This document shows positions 24,574 through 33,896 of a stretch of DNA of 42,920 bases, piece after piece. The DNA is from an uncultured Pelagibacteraceae bacterium. GTDB taxonomy: Bacteria; Pseudomonadota; Alphaproteobacteria; Pelagibacterales; Pelagibacteraceae. The notes beneath the pieces were generated by a model, which made no database searches, was not told the origin of the DNA, and was given only the letters and a program-made list of their open reading frames with translations. A program made the position numbers and the translations under genes. Within the stretch, counting starts at the first letter, position 1. Each line of letters starts with the position of its first letter. The stretch is from the NCBI GenBank assembly GCA_902528505.1, contig CABZSY010000004.1, positions 1 through 42,920 on the forward strand, written 5' to 3'.

Positions 24574-25313
24574 GCAAAAGATTAGAAGGTAAAAAAATTG
24601 TGGTCACTGCGGCAGGACAGGGGATTGGTAAAGCAACAGCCATTGCATTTCATAACGAAGGAGCAAATGTTATTGCGACAGACCTAAATGAAAAAACCTT
24701 AGCTGATTTAAATAAAGAATTTCCTAGTATTGAAGTGAAAACTTTGGACTCAACTGATAATAATGCAATTTTAAATTTTACTAAATCTTTAGATAAAGTA
24801 GATGTTTTATTTAATGCAGTTGGATTTGTTCATCATGGAACTATTTTTGATTGCGAGGAAAAAGATTGGGATTTTTCAAGCGATGTAAATGTAAAATCTA
24901 TGTATTTTATGTGTAAAGCAATATTACCACTAATGGTAAAACAAAATGGTGGTAGCATTATCAATGTTTCATCTTGCGCTTCTAGTTTAAAAGGTTTTCC
25001 AAATAGATTTGTTTACGGAACAACAAAAGGAGCTGTGATTGGATTGACTAAATCAATTGCAGCCGATTTTGTTAAACAAAATATAAGATGTAATTCGATT
25101 GCACCAGGAACAGTTTTCTCACCTTCTTGGCAAGATAGGGTTAACCAAAGTCCTGACCCTGTTCAGGCTAAAAAAGATTTTATAGCAAGACAACCAATGG
25201 GAAGACTAGGTACTGCTGAAGAAATAGCAGCTGTAGCGGTTTATTTAGCTAGTGATGATGCAACATTTACCACTGGTACGACAATTTCTGTTGATGGTGG
25301 GATTTCAATATAA
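24570..25313 (+). CDS. SDR oxidoreductase, BDH2 / 2-keto-3-deoxy-L-fuconate dehydrogenase-like
   Basis: 247 aa. NAD-binding TAAGQGIGKATA (TGxxxGxG variant), aspartate D38-type NAD preference in ATDLNE, and catalytic Ser in NVSSCASS with Tyr-Lys in YGTTKGA. The run NRFVYGTTKGAVIGLTKSIAADF and IRCNSIAPGTVFSPS closely follows the human BDH2/DHRS6 and bacterial 2-keto-3-deoxy-L-fuconate dehydrogenase group. In that pathway it makes the 2,4-diketo intermediate cleaved by the FAH-family protein encoded next. The four-base ATGA overlap with the previous gene indicates coupling. Substrate is inferred from relatives and context. Confidence 0.8.
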   Translation: MSKRLEGKKIVVTAAGQGIGKATAIAFHNEGANVIATDLNEKTLADLNKEFPSIEVKTLDSTDNNAILNFTKSLDKVDVLFNAVGFVHHGTIFDCEEKDWDFSSDVNVKSMYFMCKAILPLMVKQNGGSIINVSSCASSLKGFPNRFVYGTTKGAVIGLTKSIAADFVKQNIRCNSIAPGTVFSPSWQDRVNQSPDPVQAKKDFIARQPMGRLGTAEEIAAVAVYLASDDATFTTGTTISVDGGISI

Positions 25314-25335
25314 TTAAATAACAAAAAGGAGAATT

Positions 25336-26178
25336 ATGAAATTATTAAGAGTTGGACAAAAAGGAAAAGAAAAACCTGCAGCGTTAGACAAAGAGGGTAA
25401 AATTAGAGATATCAGTTCACATGTTGAAGATTTAAATCCTCATCATTTAAATTTTGAAACTATTTCAAAATTACAAAGTGCAGATCTCTCAACACTCCCT
25501 GAAATATCAAGTAGTGAAAGAGTTGGTTCATGCATAACTAAGCCAGGGAAATTTGTTGCTATTGGACTAAATTTTTCTGACCATGCTGCAGAAACTGGTG
25601 CAGAAGCTCCATCTGAACCAATAGTTTTTATGAAAGCTACTAGCTGTATTAATGGTCCTAACGATGATATTGAAATTGTCTCAGGATCAAAAAAACTTGA
25701 TTGGGAAGTTGAATTAGGAATTATTATTGGAAAAGAAACTAAACATATATCTGAAGATCAATCTCAAGATCACATTTTAGGATATTGTTTAGTAAACGAT
25801 ATCAGTGAGCGAGAGTGGCAAATAGAAAAAATGGGTCAATGGGTTAAAGGAAAATCTCATGATACTTACGGGCCAATCGGACCTTATATGGTAACTAAAG
25901 ATGAGATTTCAGATATTAATAATTTAAAAATGAGTTTGGATGTTAATGGAAATAAAATGCAAAGAGGGAACACAAATACAATGATATTTAATGTTAATTT
26001 TATTGTTTCCTACTTAAGTAAGTATATGTCCCTACAACCTGGTGACATCATTACTACAGGAACTCCTCCTGGAGTTGGGATGGGTATGAAACCTCAGCAA
26101 TTTTTAAAAGCTGGTGACACAATGAAATTATCTGTTGAAAACTTAGGTGAGCAAAACTCTAAAGTTATTGCTATATAA
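25336..26178 (+). CDS. FAH-family hydrolase, 2,4-diketo-3-deoxy-sugar-acid hydrolase-like
   Basis: 280 aa of the fumarylacetoacetate hydrolase family. GLNFSDHAAETG, FMKATSCINGPND, LDWEVELGIIIGK with the metal-binding acids, NDISEREWQ and KSHDTYGPIGPY are all in order. The ISEREWQ..KMGQWVKGKS wording is typical of the ureidoglycolate lyase/2,4-diketo-3-deoxy-L-fuconate hydrolase branch. It would split the diketo acid into pyruvate plus a hydroxyacid. AAGGAG precedes the ATG at a good distance. The partner SDR directly upstream makes this assignment more likely than aromatic degradation. Confidence 0.82.
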   Translation: MKLLRVGQKGKEKPAALDKEGKIRDISSHVEDLNPHHLNFETISKLQSADLSTLPEISSSERVGSCITKPGKFVAIGLNFSDHAAETGAEAPSEPIVFMKATSCINGPNDDIEIVSGSKKLDWEVELGIIIGKETKHISEDQSQDHILGYCLVNDISEREWQIEKMGQWVKGKSHDTYGPIGPYMVTKDEISDINNLKMSLDVNGNKMQRGNTNTMIFNVNFIVSYLSKYMSLQPGDIITTGTPPGVGMGMKPQQFLKAGDTMKLSVENLGEQNSKVIAI

Positions 26179-26184
26179 AAAATT

Positions 26185-27357
26185 GTGAAGATAACTTCTA
26201 TTAAAAGTCATGTACTTAGATATGAGTTAGATAAAGAGCTAGGTTATTCTCAACAATATTATAAACACCGTACTGCCCATCTTGTAGAGGTTGAGACTGA
26301 TGAAGGTATAACTGGATGGGGAGAATGTTTTGGACCTGGTAATATTGCATTAGCAAATAAATATATTGTTGAAAAAGTTATACAGCCTCTGGTAATTGGA
26401 GAAGATCCTTTAAATAAAGAGCACATTTGGCAGAAGGTATATAATCTTTTAAGAGATAGTGGACAAAAAGGAATGCCTATACAAGCTTTATCAGGTATTG
26501 ACATTGCGTTGTGGGATATTCTTGGAAAAAAAACTAAAGCACCTCTTTATCAACTTTTAGGAGGAAAATGTAACAAACATATTCCAGTTTATGGATATGG
26601 GATGATGTTACAAAAAAAATCTACGGCTGAACTAATAAATCTATTCAAAGAGGAGGCGAAAGAAATTAAGTCTAAAAATTTTAAAGCTATAAAAATGAAA
26701 ATAGGTTTAGGTGCAAAGGAAGATCTTAAATTAGTACAAGCGGTTAGAGAAAGCATAGGCAAAGACTTTAAGTTGATGGTAGATGCCAATCATGCATATA
26801 ACCTAAAAGACGCCATATATGTGGGAAAAGGCTTGGATGAATTAGATATATTTTGGTTTGAGGAGCCGGTTGCGCCAGAGGATTATGAAGGGTATCGACA
26901 ATTAAGAAGCAAAATTTCGACAAGTATTGCAGGTGGTGAAGCTGAATTTACAAAATATGGTTGGAATAAATTAATCTCAAACAATTGTATAGATATAGCT
27001 CAGCCAGAAGTTTGTGGTTTGGGAGGAATTACTGAGTATTTGAAAGTTTCAGCATTAGCTCAGGCAAATTTTATCCCAGTTATAAACCATGTTTGGGGGT
27101 CAGCTATAAGCATAGCTGTTAATTTACACTTGCTAACAGCCCAACCAGATATGCCTGGGGGATTATTTCCTTCAAAATCTATGTTAGAATTTGATACTAC
27201 TGAAAAGAATATTTTTATTACAGATCTTCCTGATAAAGATTTTTCGATTTTAAAGCAGGTGAAAGAAAATAACGGATTTGCATCTGTTAGTGATAATATT
27301 GGTATAGGTATTAATCCTAACAAAGACTTTATAAATGAATTTGAAGTTAATGAATAA
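26185..27357 (+). CDS. Enolase-superfamily sugar-acid dehydratase or lactone cycloisomerase
   Basis: 390 aa, GTG start 6 bases after the previous stop. The mandelate-racemase-type active site is visible: KMKIG (KxK), metal ligands in MVDANHAY, WFEEPVAP and AGGEAEF, then DIAQPE and the general-base histidine in PVINHVWGSAISIA. The HVWGS wording resembles galactarolactone cycloisomerase-like members, while the gene order suggests an aldonate dehydratase giving a 2-keto-3-deoxy acid. It is too short and unlike the ENOSF1-type L-fuconate dehydratase in detail, so a different sugar acid is likely. Class secure, substrate open. Confidence 0.8.
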   Translation: MKITSIKSHVLRYELDKELGYSQQYYKHRTAHLVEVETDEGITGWGECFGPGNIALANKYIVEKVIQPLVIGEDPLNKEHIWQKVYNLLRDSGQKGMPIQALSGIDIALWDILGKKTKAPLYQLLGGKCNKHIPVYGYGMMLQKKSTAELINLFKEEAKEIKSKNFKAIKMKIGLGAKEDLKLVQAVRESIGKDFKLMVDANHAYNLKDAIYVGKGLDELDIFWFEEPVAPEDYEGYRQLRSKISTSIAGGEAEFTKYGWNKLISNNCIDIAQPEVCGLGGITEYLKVSALAQANFIPVINHVWGSAISIAVNLHLLTAQPDMPGGLFPSKSMLEFDTTEKNIFITDLPDKDFSILKQVKENNGFASVSDNIGIGINPNKDFINEFEVNE

Positions 27358-28261
27358 AATCAAAACTTCAGAGCCAAAAGTTATTTGGAATAGTAAATGC
27401 AAATTAGGTGAAGGAACATTATGGGTTAAAGAGCATAATTCAATCTATTTTGTTGATATAAAAAAAAAGAAAATCTGTATTCTAAATATTAAAAATAATA
27501 AAAAAAAACAGATTAAAGTAAATAAAGAAATTGGTTTTTTATCTTACGTTAAAAAAAATATATTTATAATGGGATTACAGGGAGAAATTAGAATTCAAAA
27601 TCTTAAATCTAAAGAAATTATTAAATCAATACTAATCGAACCAAATATTAAATTAAACAGAATCAATGATGGTAAAACTGATCCATCTGGAAATCTATGG
27701 TTTGGTACTATGGATAACTTAGAAAGAAAAATTGAAAAGGGATCACTCTATAAATTAGATAAAAATTTATCATTAACTAAAGTTGATAAAAATTATAGAA
27801 TCACAAATGGACCAGCTTTCATTGACAAGTTTAATTTTTACCATACTGATAGTTCTAAAAAAAAAATTTATAAAATTAAAATTAATAAAAATAATAAAAT
27901 TACAAACAAAAAAATTTTTAAAACCTTTTCTGGTGTAGAGGGAGTTCCTGATGGAATGACTTTAGATAATAAAAAAAATCTATGGGTGGCTCATTACCAT
28001 GGAGCTTGTATTTCAGTATTTAATAGTAAGGCAAAGTTAATTCATAGAATTCAATTTCCTGCAAAAAATATTACAAATTGTTCATTTGGTGGTCAAAAAA
28101 ATAATGAACTTTTTGTAACTTCGGCAACAAAGGGTATGAGCACTGCAGAATTGCGAAAATATAGATACTCTGGAGCTTTATTTAGTGTAAAAACTAACTC
28201 TAAAGGAATTTTACAAAAAAAATTTGTTTTAATTAATGAAAAAAAGAGATCTTTATTATGA
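27350..28261 (+). CDS. SMP-30/gluconolactonase family lactonase
   Basis: About 303 aa. The metal-site pattern is present: LGEGTLW (Glu), a NGPAF segment (Asn) and VPDGMT (Asp), with RINDGKTDPSGNLWFGTM between. It hydrolyses sugar lactones to aldonic acids, the step before the dehydratase encoded upstream. I prefer the ATG at 27350, which overlaps the previous gene by 8 bases; the ORF-track ATG at 27335 is also possible. Lysine and asparagine content is high even for this genome. Its end overlaps the PEP carboxylase start by 26 bases. Confidence 0.85.
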   Translation: MNKIKTSEPKVIWNSKCKLGEGTLWVKEHNSIYFVDIKKKKICILNIKNNKKKQIKVNKEIGFLSYVKKNIFIMGLQGEIRIQNLKSKEIIKSILIEPNIKLNRINDGKTDPSGNLWFGTMDNLERKIEKGSLYKLDKNLSLTKVDKNYRITNGPAFIDKFNFYHTDSSKKKIYKIKINKNNKITNKKIFKTFSGVEGVPDGMTLDNKKNLWVAHYHGACISVFNSKAKLIHRIQFPAKNITNCSFGGQKNNELFVTSATKGMSTAELRKYRYSGALFSVKTNSKGILQKKFVLINEKKRSLL

Positions 28262-30920
28262 GAGAATACCAACAAAGTTGCTTAGAGAAGATATCAGTTA
28301 TCTTGGAAATATTCTTGGCGAAGTAATTAAAGAGCAAGAAGGTATAAAGTTTTTCAATTTAGTCGAAAAGGTAAGGAAACTTTCAAAAGCTAATAAAATA
28401 AATCTTAAAAATAAAAATTCTTTTAAAAAATTAGTTAAAATAGTGAGAAAAAGTAATCCAAGAGATACACTTAGACTTACTAGAGCATTTACTCATTTCA
28501 TAAATTTTATAAATCTAGCCGAGTCAATTGATACCGCGAGAAATTTAGACGAATATGAAACTAAGAGGAAAAATCTAAAATATAATATTTTCATAGAAGA
28601 AATATTTGAAAAACTTTTTAAGAACAAAAAAATATCCAATAACAAAATTTACAATCTTGCTAAAAATTTGGATATAGGGATAGTTTTAACCGCGCATCCA
28701 ACAGAGGTGAAAAGAAGAACATTAATACAAAAATATCACAAGATAATTGAAATTTTAGAACAAAAAGATCTCCATAAATCTAATTCATCTAAATTAATAC
28801 AATTAAACAAACAACTATATGACGAGTTTACAATTATTTGGAATACAGACGATCTTAAAAGATCAAAACCTTCCCCATTTGATGAAGCAAGATGGGGTTT
28901 AGCGATCATAGAAGATAGTTTGTGGGATACTGTTCCAAAAGTTTATAGAAGATTAAACTCTATTTTTTTGAAAAATATGAATAGAGGATTGCCAAAGAAT
29001 TTTAATCCAATCCAATTCGGTTCGTGGATGGGTGGGGATAGAGACGGAAATCCTAATGTGACTTCAGAAGTTACTAAAAAAGTAATTTTATTATCAAGAT
29101 GGGAAGCAGCAAAACTATATGAGAAGTCTTTGACAAAAATTATTAGATCTTATTCTATGAAAAAATGTTCAAAAAAAATAAGTTCTAAAGTTGGAAAAAC
29201 TTTTGAGCCGTATCGAGTTTTTCTAAGGCCTCTAAGAGACAAATTAAGATTAACCCATAGATCTATAGAACAATATTTTATAAATAAAACACCAATAGAT
29301 AAAAAAATTTTATTAACTTCAACTGAAGAAATTTTGAAGCCTTTGAGAATTGTAAGAGAATCTTTGGAGCAAAATCAAAATGAAAATGTTGCAAGTGGAG
29401 ATTTATTAGATCTTATGAGAAGAGCAAAATGTTTTGGTATAAATCTTGCAAGAATAGATATTAGGCAAGAGTCTTCTCGACATTCACAATTGATTGCCGA
29501 ATTTGTTAGAAAGAAACTTAATAAAAATTATTTTAAATTCACCGAAGATGAAAAAATTAATTTTTTAAAATCTAAATTAACTACAAATAAAAACATTATT
29601 AAGAAATTTAAATTTTCTAATAAAGAAAACGATGAAGTTTGGTCCACTTTAAAAATACTTGCCGATGAACCTTCTGAGTGTTTAGGTGCCTATGTAATTT
29701 CAATGACAACATCCGTATCAGATATTTTATCAGTTTCATTTTTACAAAAAGAGGCAAAAATAAAAGATAAATTGCGAGTTGTTCCATTATTTGAAACATT
29801 GGATGACTTGATTAATGCAAAACCAGTGATGGAGAATTTATTTTCTAAAAAATGGTACAGAAAATTAATTAATAATAAGCAAGAGGTAATGATTGGATAT
29901 TCTGACTCTAGCAAAGATGCTGGAAAAATTTGTGCTAGCTGGCATCAATATAAAGCTCAAGAAGAAATTGTTAAATTAGGTAAAAAATTCAACATAGATG
30001 TAACTTTTTTTCATGGAAGAGGAGGTTCACCTGGAAGAGGGGGAGGTCCAATTCAAGCTACTTTAAGATCTCAACCACCCAATGCAGTAAATGGAAAAAT
30101 AAGGATTACTGATCAGGGAGAAGTTATTCAACAAAAATACGGTTACGAACCTATAGCTGAATATAATCTATGTAGTTATATAGGTGCAGTAACTGAGGCA
30201 ACACTTAATCCTCCACCTATACCCAAAAAAAACTGGAGATTACTAATTGAAAAAATGTCTGATATTTCTAAAAGTTCGTATAGAAAAAACATTAATCAAA
30301 GCTCAGAATTTATTAAATACTTTAAAACTGTTACCCCAAGTGCAGCTCTTGGAAAATTATCTATTGGATCTAGACCATCAAAAAGAAAAAATATTGACAA
30401 TATAAAGAGTTTAAGAGCTATACCTTGGGTTTTTGCATGGACACAAATAAGGTTGATGTTACCAGCTTGGCTCGGTAGCGCAGAGGCTCTAAGATACGGG
30501 TATATAAAAAAATTTAGAAAAACATTACTAGACATGGAAAAAAATTGGCCTTTTTTCAATTCAATGTTAGATATTCTTGATATGGTAATTACTAAAGCTG
30601 ATCCAGAAATTTCAAAAATTTATGAGGAGTATTTGTCAGATAATTCACTAAAAAGAGTTGGGAAAAAATTAAGATTTCAGTTTGATGCAATAAAAAACTT
30701 AAATAAAAAAATTACTACAAAAGAAACTATTTTAACGCGTAAGCAATTTAGAACTTTAATAACTGTTAGAGCAATATATTCTGAAGTATTAAATATTATT
30801 CAACCAATTGTTATGTTTAAACTTAAAAAAAATAAAAAAATGTCTGAAAAAAAATATTTAAACGATGCTCTTTTAACATCAATAGCTGGAATATCAGCTG
30901 CCATGAAAAATACAGGATAG
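28236..30920 (+). CDS. ppc: Phosphoenolpyruvate carboxylase
   Basis: 894 aa, full length. Catalytic histidine in TAHPTEVKRR, GGDRDGNPNVT, the bicarbonate/PEP loop VMIGYSDSSKDAG and FHGRGGSPGRGGGP, and the conserved end ISAAMKNTG. It makes oxaloacetate from PEP and bicarbonate to refill the TCA cycle. The start codon lies inside the lactonase gene (26-base overlap), which suggests it is read from the same transcript as the sugar-acid genes. No regulatory phosphorylation-type N-terminus is seen. Confidence 0.96.
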   Translation: MKKRDLYYERIPTKLLREDISYLGNILGEVIKEQEGIKFFNLVEKVRKLSKANKINLKNKNSFKKLVKIVRKSNPRDTLRLTRAFTHFINFINLAESIDTARNLDEYETKRKNLKYNIFIEEIFEKLFKNKKISNNKIYNLAKNLDIGIVLTAHPTEVKRRTLIQKYHKIIEILEQKDLHKSNSSKLIQLNKQLYDEFTIIWNTDDLKRSKPSPFDEARWGLAIIEDSLWDTVPKVYRRLNSIFLKNMNRGLPKNFNPIQFGSWMGGDRDGNPNVTSEVTKKVILLSRWEAAKLYEKSLTKIIRSYSMKKCSKKISSKVGKTFEPYRVFLRPLRDKLRLTHRSIEQYFINKTPIDKKILLTSTEEILKPLRIVRESLEQNQNENVASGDLLDLMRRAKCFGINLARIDIRQESSRHSQLIAEFVRKKLNKNYFKFTEDEKINFLKSKLTTNKNIIKKFKFSNKENDEVWSTLKILADEPSECLGAYVISMTTSVSDILSVSFLQKEAKIKDKLRVVPLFETLDDLINAKPVMENLFSKKWYRKLINNKQEVMIGYSDSSKDAGKICASWHQYKAQEEIVKLGKKFNIDVTFFHGRGGSPGRGGGPIQATLRSQPPNAVNGKIRITDQGEVIQQKYGYEPIAEYNLCSYIGAVTEATLNPPPIPKKNWRLLIEKMSDISKSSYRKNINQSSEFIKYFKTVTPSAALGKLSIGSRPSKRKNIDNIKSLRAIPWVFAWTQIRLMLPAWLGSAEALRYGYIKKFRKTLLDMEKNWPFFNSMLDILDMVITKADPEISKIYEEYLSDNSLKRVGKKLRFQFDAIKNLNKKITTKETILTRKQFRTLITVRAIYSEVLNIIQPIVMFKLKKNKKMSEKKYLNDALLTSIAGISAAMKNTG

Positions 30921-31628
30921 ATGTTTGAATATTTAATTGCTTTTGGTGCAGGTCTTATAAGTTTTTTATCACCATGTGTCCTACCACTTATCCCTGGATA
31001 TGTTTCCTACATTTCAGGTCAATCGCTTCAAGAAATAATAGAGTCTAAAAAAACTAACTTTTTTCCTTTAGTTTTATTTTGTTTAGGATTTTCAACTGTA
31101 TTTGTACTTTTGGGAGCATCAGCCTCTTTTCTTGGTCAGGCACTTTTGCAAAATTCAGAAATTTTAAGAATTTTTGCAGGAATAATAATTGTTATATTTT
31201 CATTTCAATTACTTGGGATTATAAATATTTCATATCTTAACTTTGAAAAAAGATTTGATGCAAAAGAGTCTAGAAACATTTTATTTCCATATATAATTGG
31301 ACTTGCATTTGGTTTTGGATGGACTCCTTGTATTGGGCCAATTTTAGGTTCTATTTTAGCACTAGCCTCGATTGAAGAAACATTATCTAGAGCAATAATA
31401 TTACTGATAACTTACTCATTAGGCCTTGCTATACCTTTCGTATTATCAGGATATTTAATTCAGAAATTTCTGTTATTTTCAAAGAATTTTAGAAAAAATA
31501 TAAATTTAATTTCAAAAATAGGTGGAATAACTCTCTTGGTTACTGGTATTTTAATTTTAACCAATCAATTACAAGCAATCGGGTTCTATATAATTAAAGT
31601 TTTTCCTTTTATGCAAAATTTCGGCTAA
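30921..31628 (+). CDS. ccdA: CcdA-type thiol:disulfide transmembrane protein
   Basis: 235 aa, about six membrane helices. The two redox cysteines are in SPCVLPLIPGYVSYISG near the N-terminus and FGFGWTPCIGPILGSIL near residue 137, the internal-repeat pattern of CcdA/DsbD-beta proteins. It carries electrons from cytoplasmic thioredoxin to the periplasm for cytochrome c maturation; the window encodes one c-type cytochrome. It begins on the base after the ppc stop. Confidence 0.92.
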   Translation: MFEYLIAFGAGLISFLSPCVLPLIPGYVSYISGQSLQEIIESKKTNFFPLVLFCLGFSTVFVLLGASASFLGQALLQNSEILRIFAGIIIVIFSFQLLGIINISYLNFEKRFDAKESRNILFPYIIGLAFGFGWTPCIGPILGSILALASIEETLSRAIILLITYSLGLAIPFVLSGYLIQKFLLFSKNFRKNINLISKIGGITLLVTGILILTNQLQAIGFYIIKVFPFMQNFG

Positions 31629-31637
31629 AAAGGAGGA

Positions 31638-32225
31638 ATGAAAATCTATCAAATAGACTCAAGTGCTAGGAAAAAAGGCTCAACCTCAAGGGCATTAGCA
31701 AAAAAACTCCTAGACAAAATAAAAAAACCTGGCGATGAAGTTATTTATAGAGATTTGGACGAGGAAATGCTTTTTGTAAGTGGATTAACAGAATCTGGAA
31801 TGAAAATTGATGAAAAAGATCAAACAGAACATCATAAAAAAATGTTTGAGTTATCAGACCAACTTGTAAAAGAACTTAAAGAGAGCGATATTATTATTAT
31901 CTCTGCTCCAATTTATAACTATGGTCCACCAGCAACTTTAAAAGCTTGGACAGATTTAGCTGCTAGAATTGGAGAAACCTTTAAATTTAAACCAAATGGA
32001 AGAAGAGAAGGGTTATTAAAAAATAAAAAAGCTTACTTAGTTATTACATCTGGCGGAACAAAACTTAATAGTTCTGAAGATTTTTTGACACCTTGGTTAA
32101 AATTTATATTAAATTTTTTTGGGATAGAGAAAGTAGAAGTAATTAGTGCTGATCAAATGGCTCTGGATTATGATAGATCCATTAAAGAAGCAGAGGCACA
32201 GATTGAAAATTTATTTAAAGATTAG
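31638..32225 (+). CDS. FMN-dependent NADH-azoreductase/quinone reductase-like protein
   Basis: 195 aa, flavodoxin-like. MKIYQIDSSARKKGSTSRALAKKL is the phosphate-binding start, IIIISAPIYNYGPPATLKAWTDLAARIGETFKF the typical AzoR central segment, and YLVITSGG the third loop. Such enzymes reduce quinones with two electrons. AAAGGAGGA gives a strong ribosome binding site 9 bases after ccdA. Its 3' end overlaps the convergent dehydrogenase gene by 11 bases. Confidence 0.85.
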   Translation: MKIYQIDSSARKKGSTSRALAKKLLDKIKKPGDEVIYRDLDEEMLFVSGLTESGMKIDEKDQTEHHKKMFELSDQLVKELKESDIIIISAPIYNYGPPATLKAWTDLAARIGETFKFKPNGRREGLLKNKKAYLVITSGGTKLNSSEDFLTPWLKFILNFFGIEKVEVISADQMALDYDRSIKEAEAQIENLFKD

Positions 32226-33279
32226 ATAGAATTGAGTTTGAACACTCAACAGTATTGCTGTCACCACCTAAATCTTTAGTTCTATTTTTTTTCTCGTTTA
32301 AAGTTTTTTCTATAGCAGACACAATTGTTTTAGCTGCTTCTTTTTCCCCCAAGTAATCAAGCATCATAGCGCCTGACCAAATTTGTCCGACAGGATTCGC
32401 AATGCCTTTCCCAGCAATATCTGGTGCAGAACCATGAACTGGTTCAAACAGCGATGGAAATTTATTTTCAGGATTTATATTTCCTGAAGGTGCAATTCCT
32501 ATAGTTCCTGTACAAGCCGGTCCTAAATCTGATAAAATATCTCCAAATAAATTTGAAGCTACGACTACATCAAACCATTCTGGATTTAAAACAAATCTAG
32601 CAACTAAAATATCAATATGATACTGATCGGTTTGAATTTCTGGGTAATTTTTTTTCATTTTTTCAAAACGCTCATCCCAAAACGGCATTGTTATTGATAT
32701 TCCATTTGACTTTGTAGCGTTGGTTAATTTTTTTCTATTTCTTAATTTTGATAACTCAAAAGCAAATTTTTGTACTCTGTCAATTCCATGTGCTGACATA
32801 ATTGTTTCTTGTATAGCGATTTCACGATCTGTGTTTTTATACATTCTTCCACCAACAGACGAGTATTCTCCCTCGGTATTCTCTCTGACAATTAGCATGT
32901 CTATATCTCCAGGTTTTTTATTAGCTAATGGAGAATTTACGCCAGGAAAAAGTTTAACAGGTCTAAGATTAATATATTGATCAAACTCTCTTCTAAATTG
33001 AAGTAGTGATCCCCACAAAGAAATATGATCAGGAAGTTGATCTGGCATTCCTACAGCACCAAAAAAAATAGCATCATGTTTTTTTAACGTATCTTGCCAA
33101 TCATCTGGTAACATTTTTCCATGTTTTTTATAATAATCACATGAAGCAAAATTGTATTCTGTAAAGTTAATTTTAAACTGATGTTTAGATGCTACATCAT
33201 TTAATATTCTTAAACCTTCAGGAACAACTTCCTTGCCAATTCCATCACCAGGGATTGCTGCTATATTGTATTCTTTCAT
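32215..33279 (-). CDS. Tartrate dehydrogenase/decarboxylase-type beta-decarboxylating dehydrogenase
   Basis: 354 aa of the isocitrate/isopropylmalate dehydrogenase family. IPGDGIGKEVVPEGLRIL at the start, IVRENTEGEYSSVGGRMYKN, metal-binding ASNLFGDILSDLGPA, and EPVHGSAPDIAGKGIANPVGQIWSGAMML. The GSLLQFRREFDQYINLRPVKL wording and length point to tartrate dehydrogenase/D-malate dehydrogenase (TtuC/DmlA) rather than LeuB. It would convert D-malate or tartrate with NAD. It is transcribed alone, convergent with the azoreductase gene. Confidence 0.85.
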   Translation of the reverse strand: MKEYNIAAIPGDGIGKEVVPEGLRILNDVASKHQFKINFTEYNFASCDYYKKHGKMLPDDWQDTLKKHDAIFFGAVGMPDQLPDHISLWGSLLQFRREFDQYINLRPVKLFPGVNSPLANKKPGDIDMLIVRENTEGEYSSVGGRMYKNTDREIAIQETIMSAHGIDRVQKFAFELSKLRNRKKLTNATKSNGISITMPFWDERFEKMKKNYPEIQTDQYHIDILVARFVLNPEWFDVVVASNLFGDILSDLGPACTGTIGIAPSGNINPENKFPSLFEPVHGSAPDIAGKGIANPVGQIWSGAMMLDYLGEKEAAKTIVSAIEKTLNEKKNRTKDLGGDSNTVECSNSILSNL

Positions 33280-33382
33280 AAAATATAGGTATACTTTAAA
33301 AACTGTTAAATACTATTGTTAAATAATCTTTAAATTTTTAAACATTGATTGTTTTGACAAATTTAATTTGTTAATTTTACTT

Positions 33383-33892
33383 ATGAAAAAGTTAATTTTT
33401 ATCATTTTACTAAGTTCCTTTTTTTCTTTTAACTCAAATGCCGCATGTGATGATCCATTAACTGACAGTGTAGATTATTCAAATTGCAGGTTTTCTGATG
33501 CACAAGATTTACAAGGAAGCTACTTTCCAAATTCAAACCTATCTTTTGCAAGTTTTATTCAAGTAAATTTAGATAAAAGTATTATGATGAATTCAAATTT
33601 ATCTTTTGGAACATTTCCAGAGTCTACTTTTGTAAGAGCAAATCTTTATGAGAGTGTTTCTATTGGTGCTAATTTTGAAAAAACAAACTTCACAGGTGCT
33701 AATTTAACTAGAGTCGATTTTATGGGTGCCACTTTGATTGAGGCCAATTTCCAAAATTCAAATTTAATGGAAGCAAACTTTACCTCATCAAATATAACTA
33801 ATGCTAATTTTGATGGTGCTAATTTAATTGGTGCAACTTGGACAAATGGACAAACATGTGGTCCAGAGTCAATTGGAACCTGTAATCAATAA
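33383..33892 (+). CDS. Secreted pentapeptide-repeat protein
   Basis: 170 aa from the ATG at 33383 (the ORF track uses an upstream TTG). A signal peptide (LIFIILLSSFFSFNSNA) is followed by a Cys-bearing stretch and about 20 consecutive pentapeptide repeats of the A(N/D)Lxx type, such as ANFEKTNFTGANLTRVDF, which would form a right-handed quadrilateral beta-helix. The tail has paired cysteines (QTCGPESIGTC). Periplasmic or outer-surface location is predicted; function unknown. It is followed after 4 bases by a small gene. Confidence 0.85.
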   Translation: MKKLIFIILLSSFFSFNSNAACDDPLTDSVDYSNCRFSDAQDLQGSYFPNSNLSFASFIQVNLDKSIMMNSNLSFGTFPESTFVRANLYESVSIGANFEKTNFTGANLTRVDFMGATLIEANFQNSNLMEANFTSSNITNANFDGANLIGATWTNGQTCGPESIGTCNQ

Positions 33893-33896
33893 GTCA

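Noticed and set aside
33354-33382. TTGACA as the -35 of a promoter for the pentapeptide gene
   Set aside because: The -35 hexamer is perfect, but no acceptable -10 is found at the right distance before the ATG in this AT-rich spacer.
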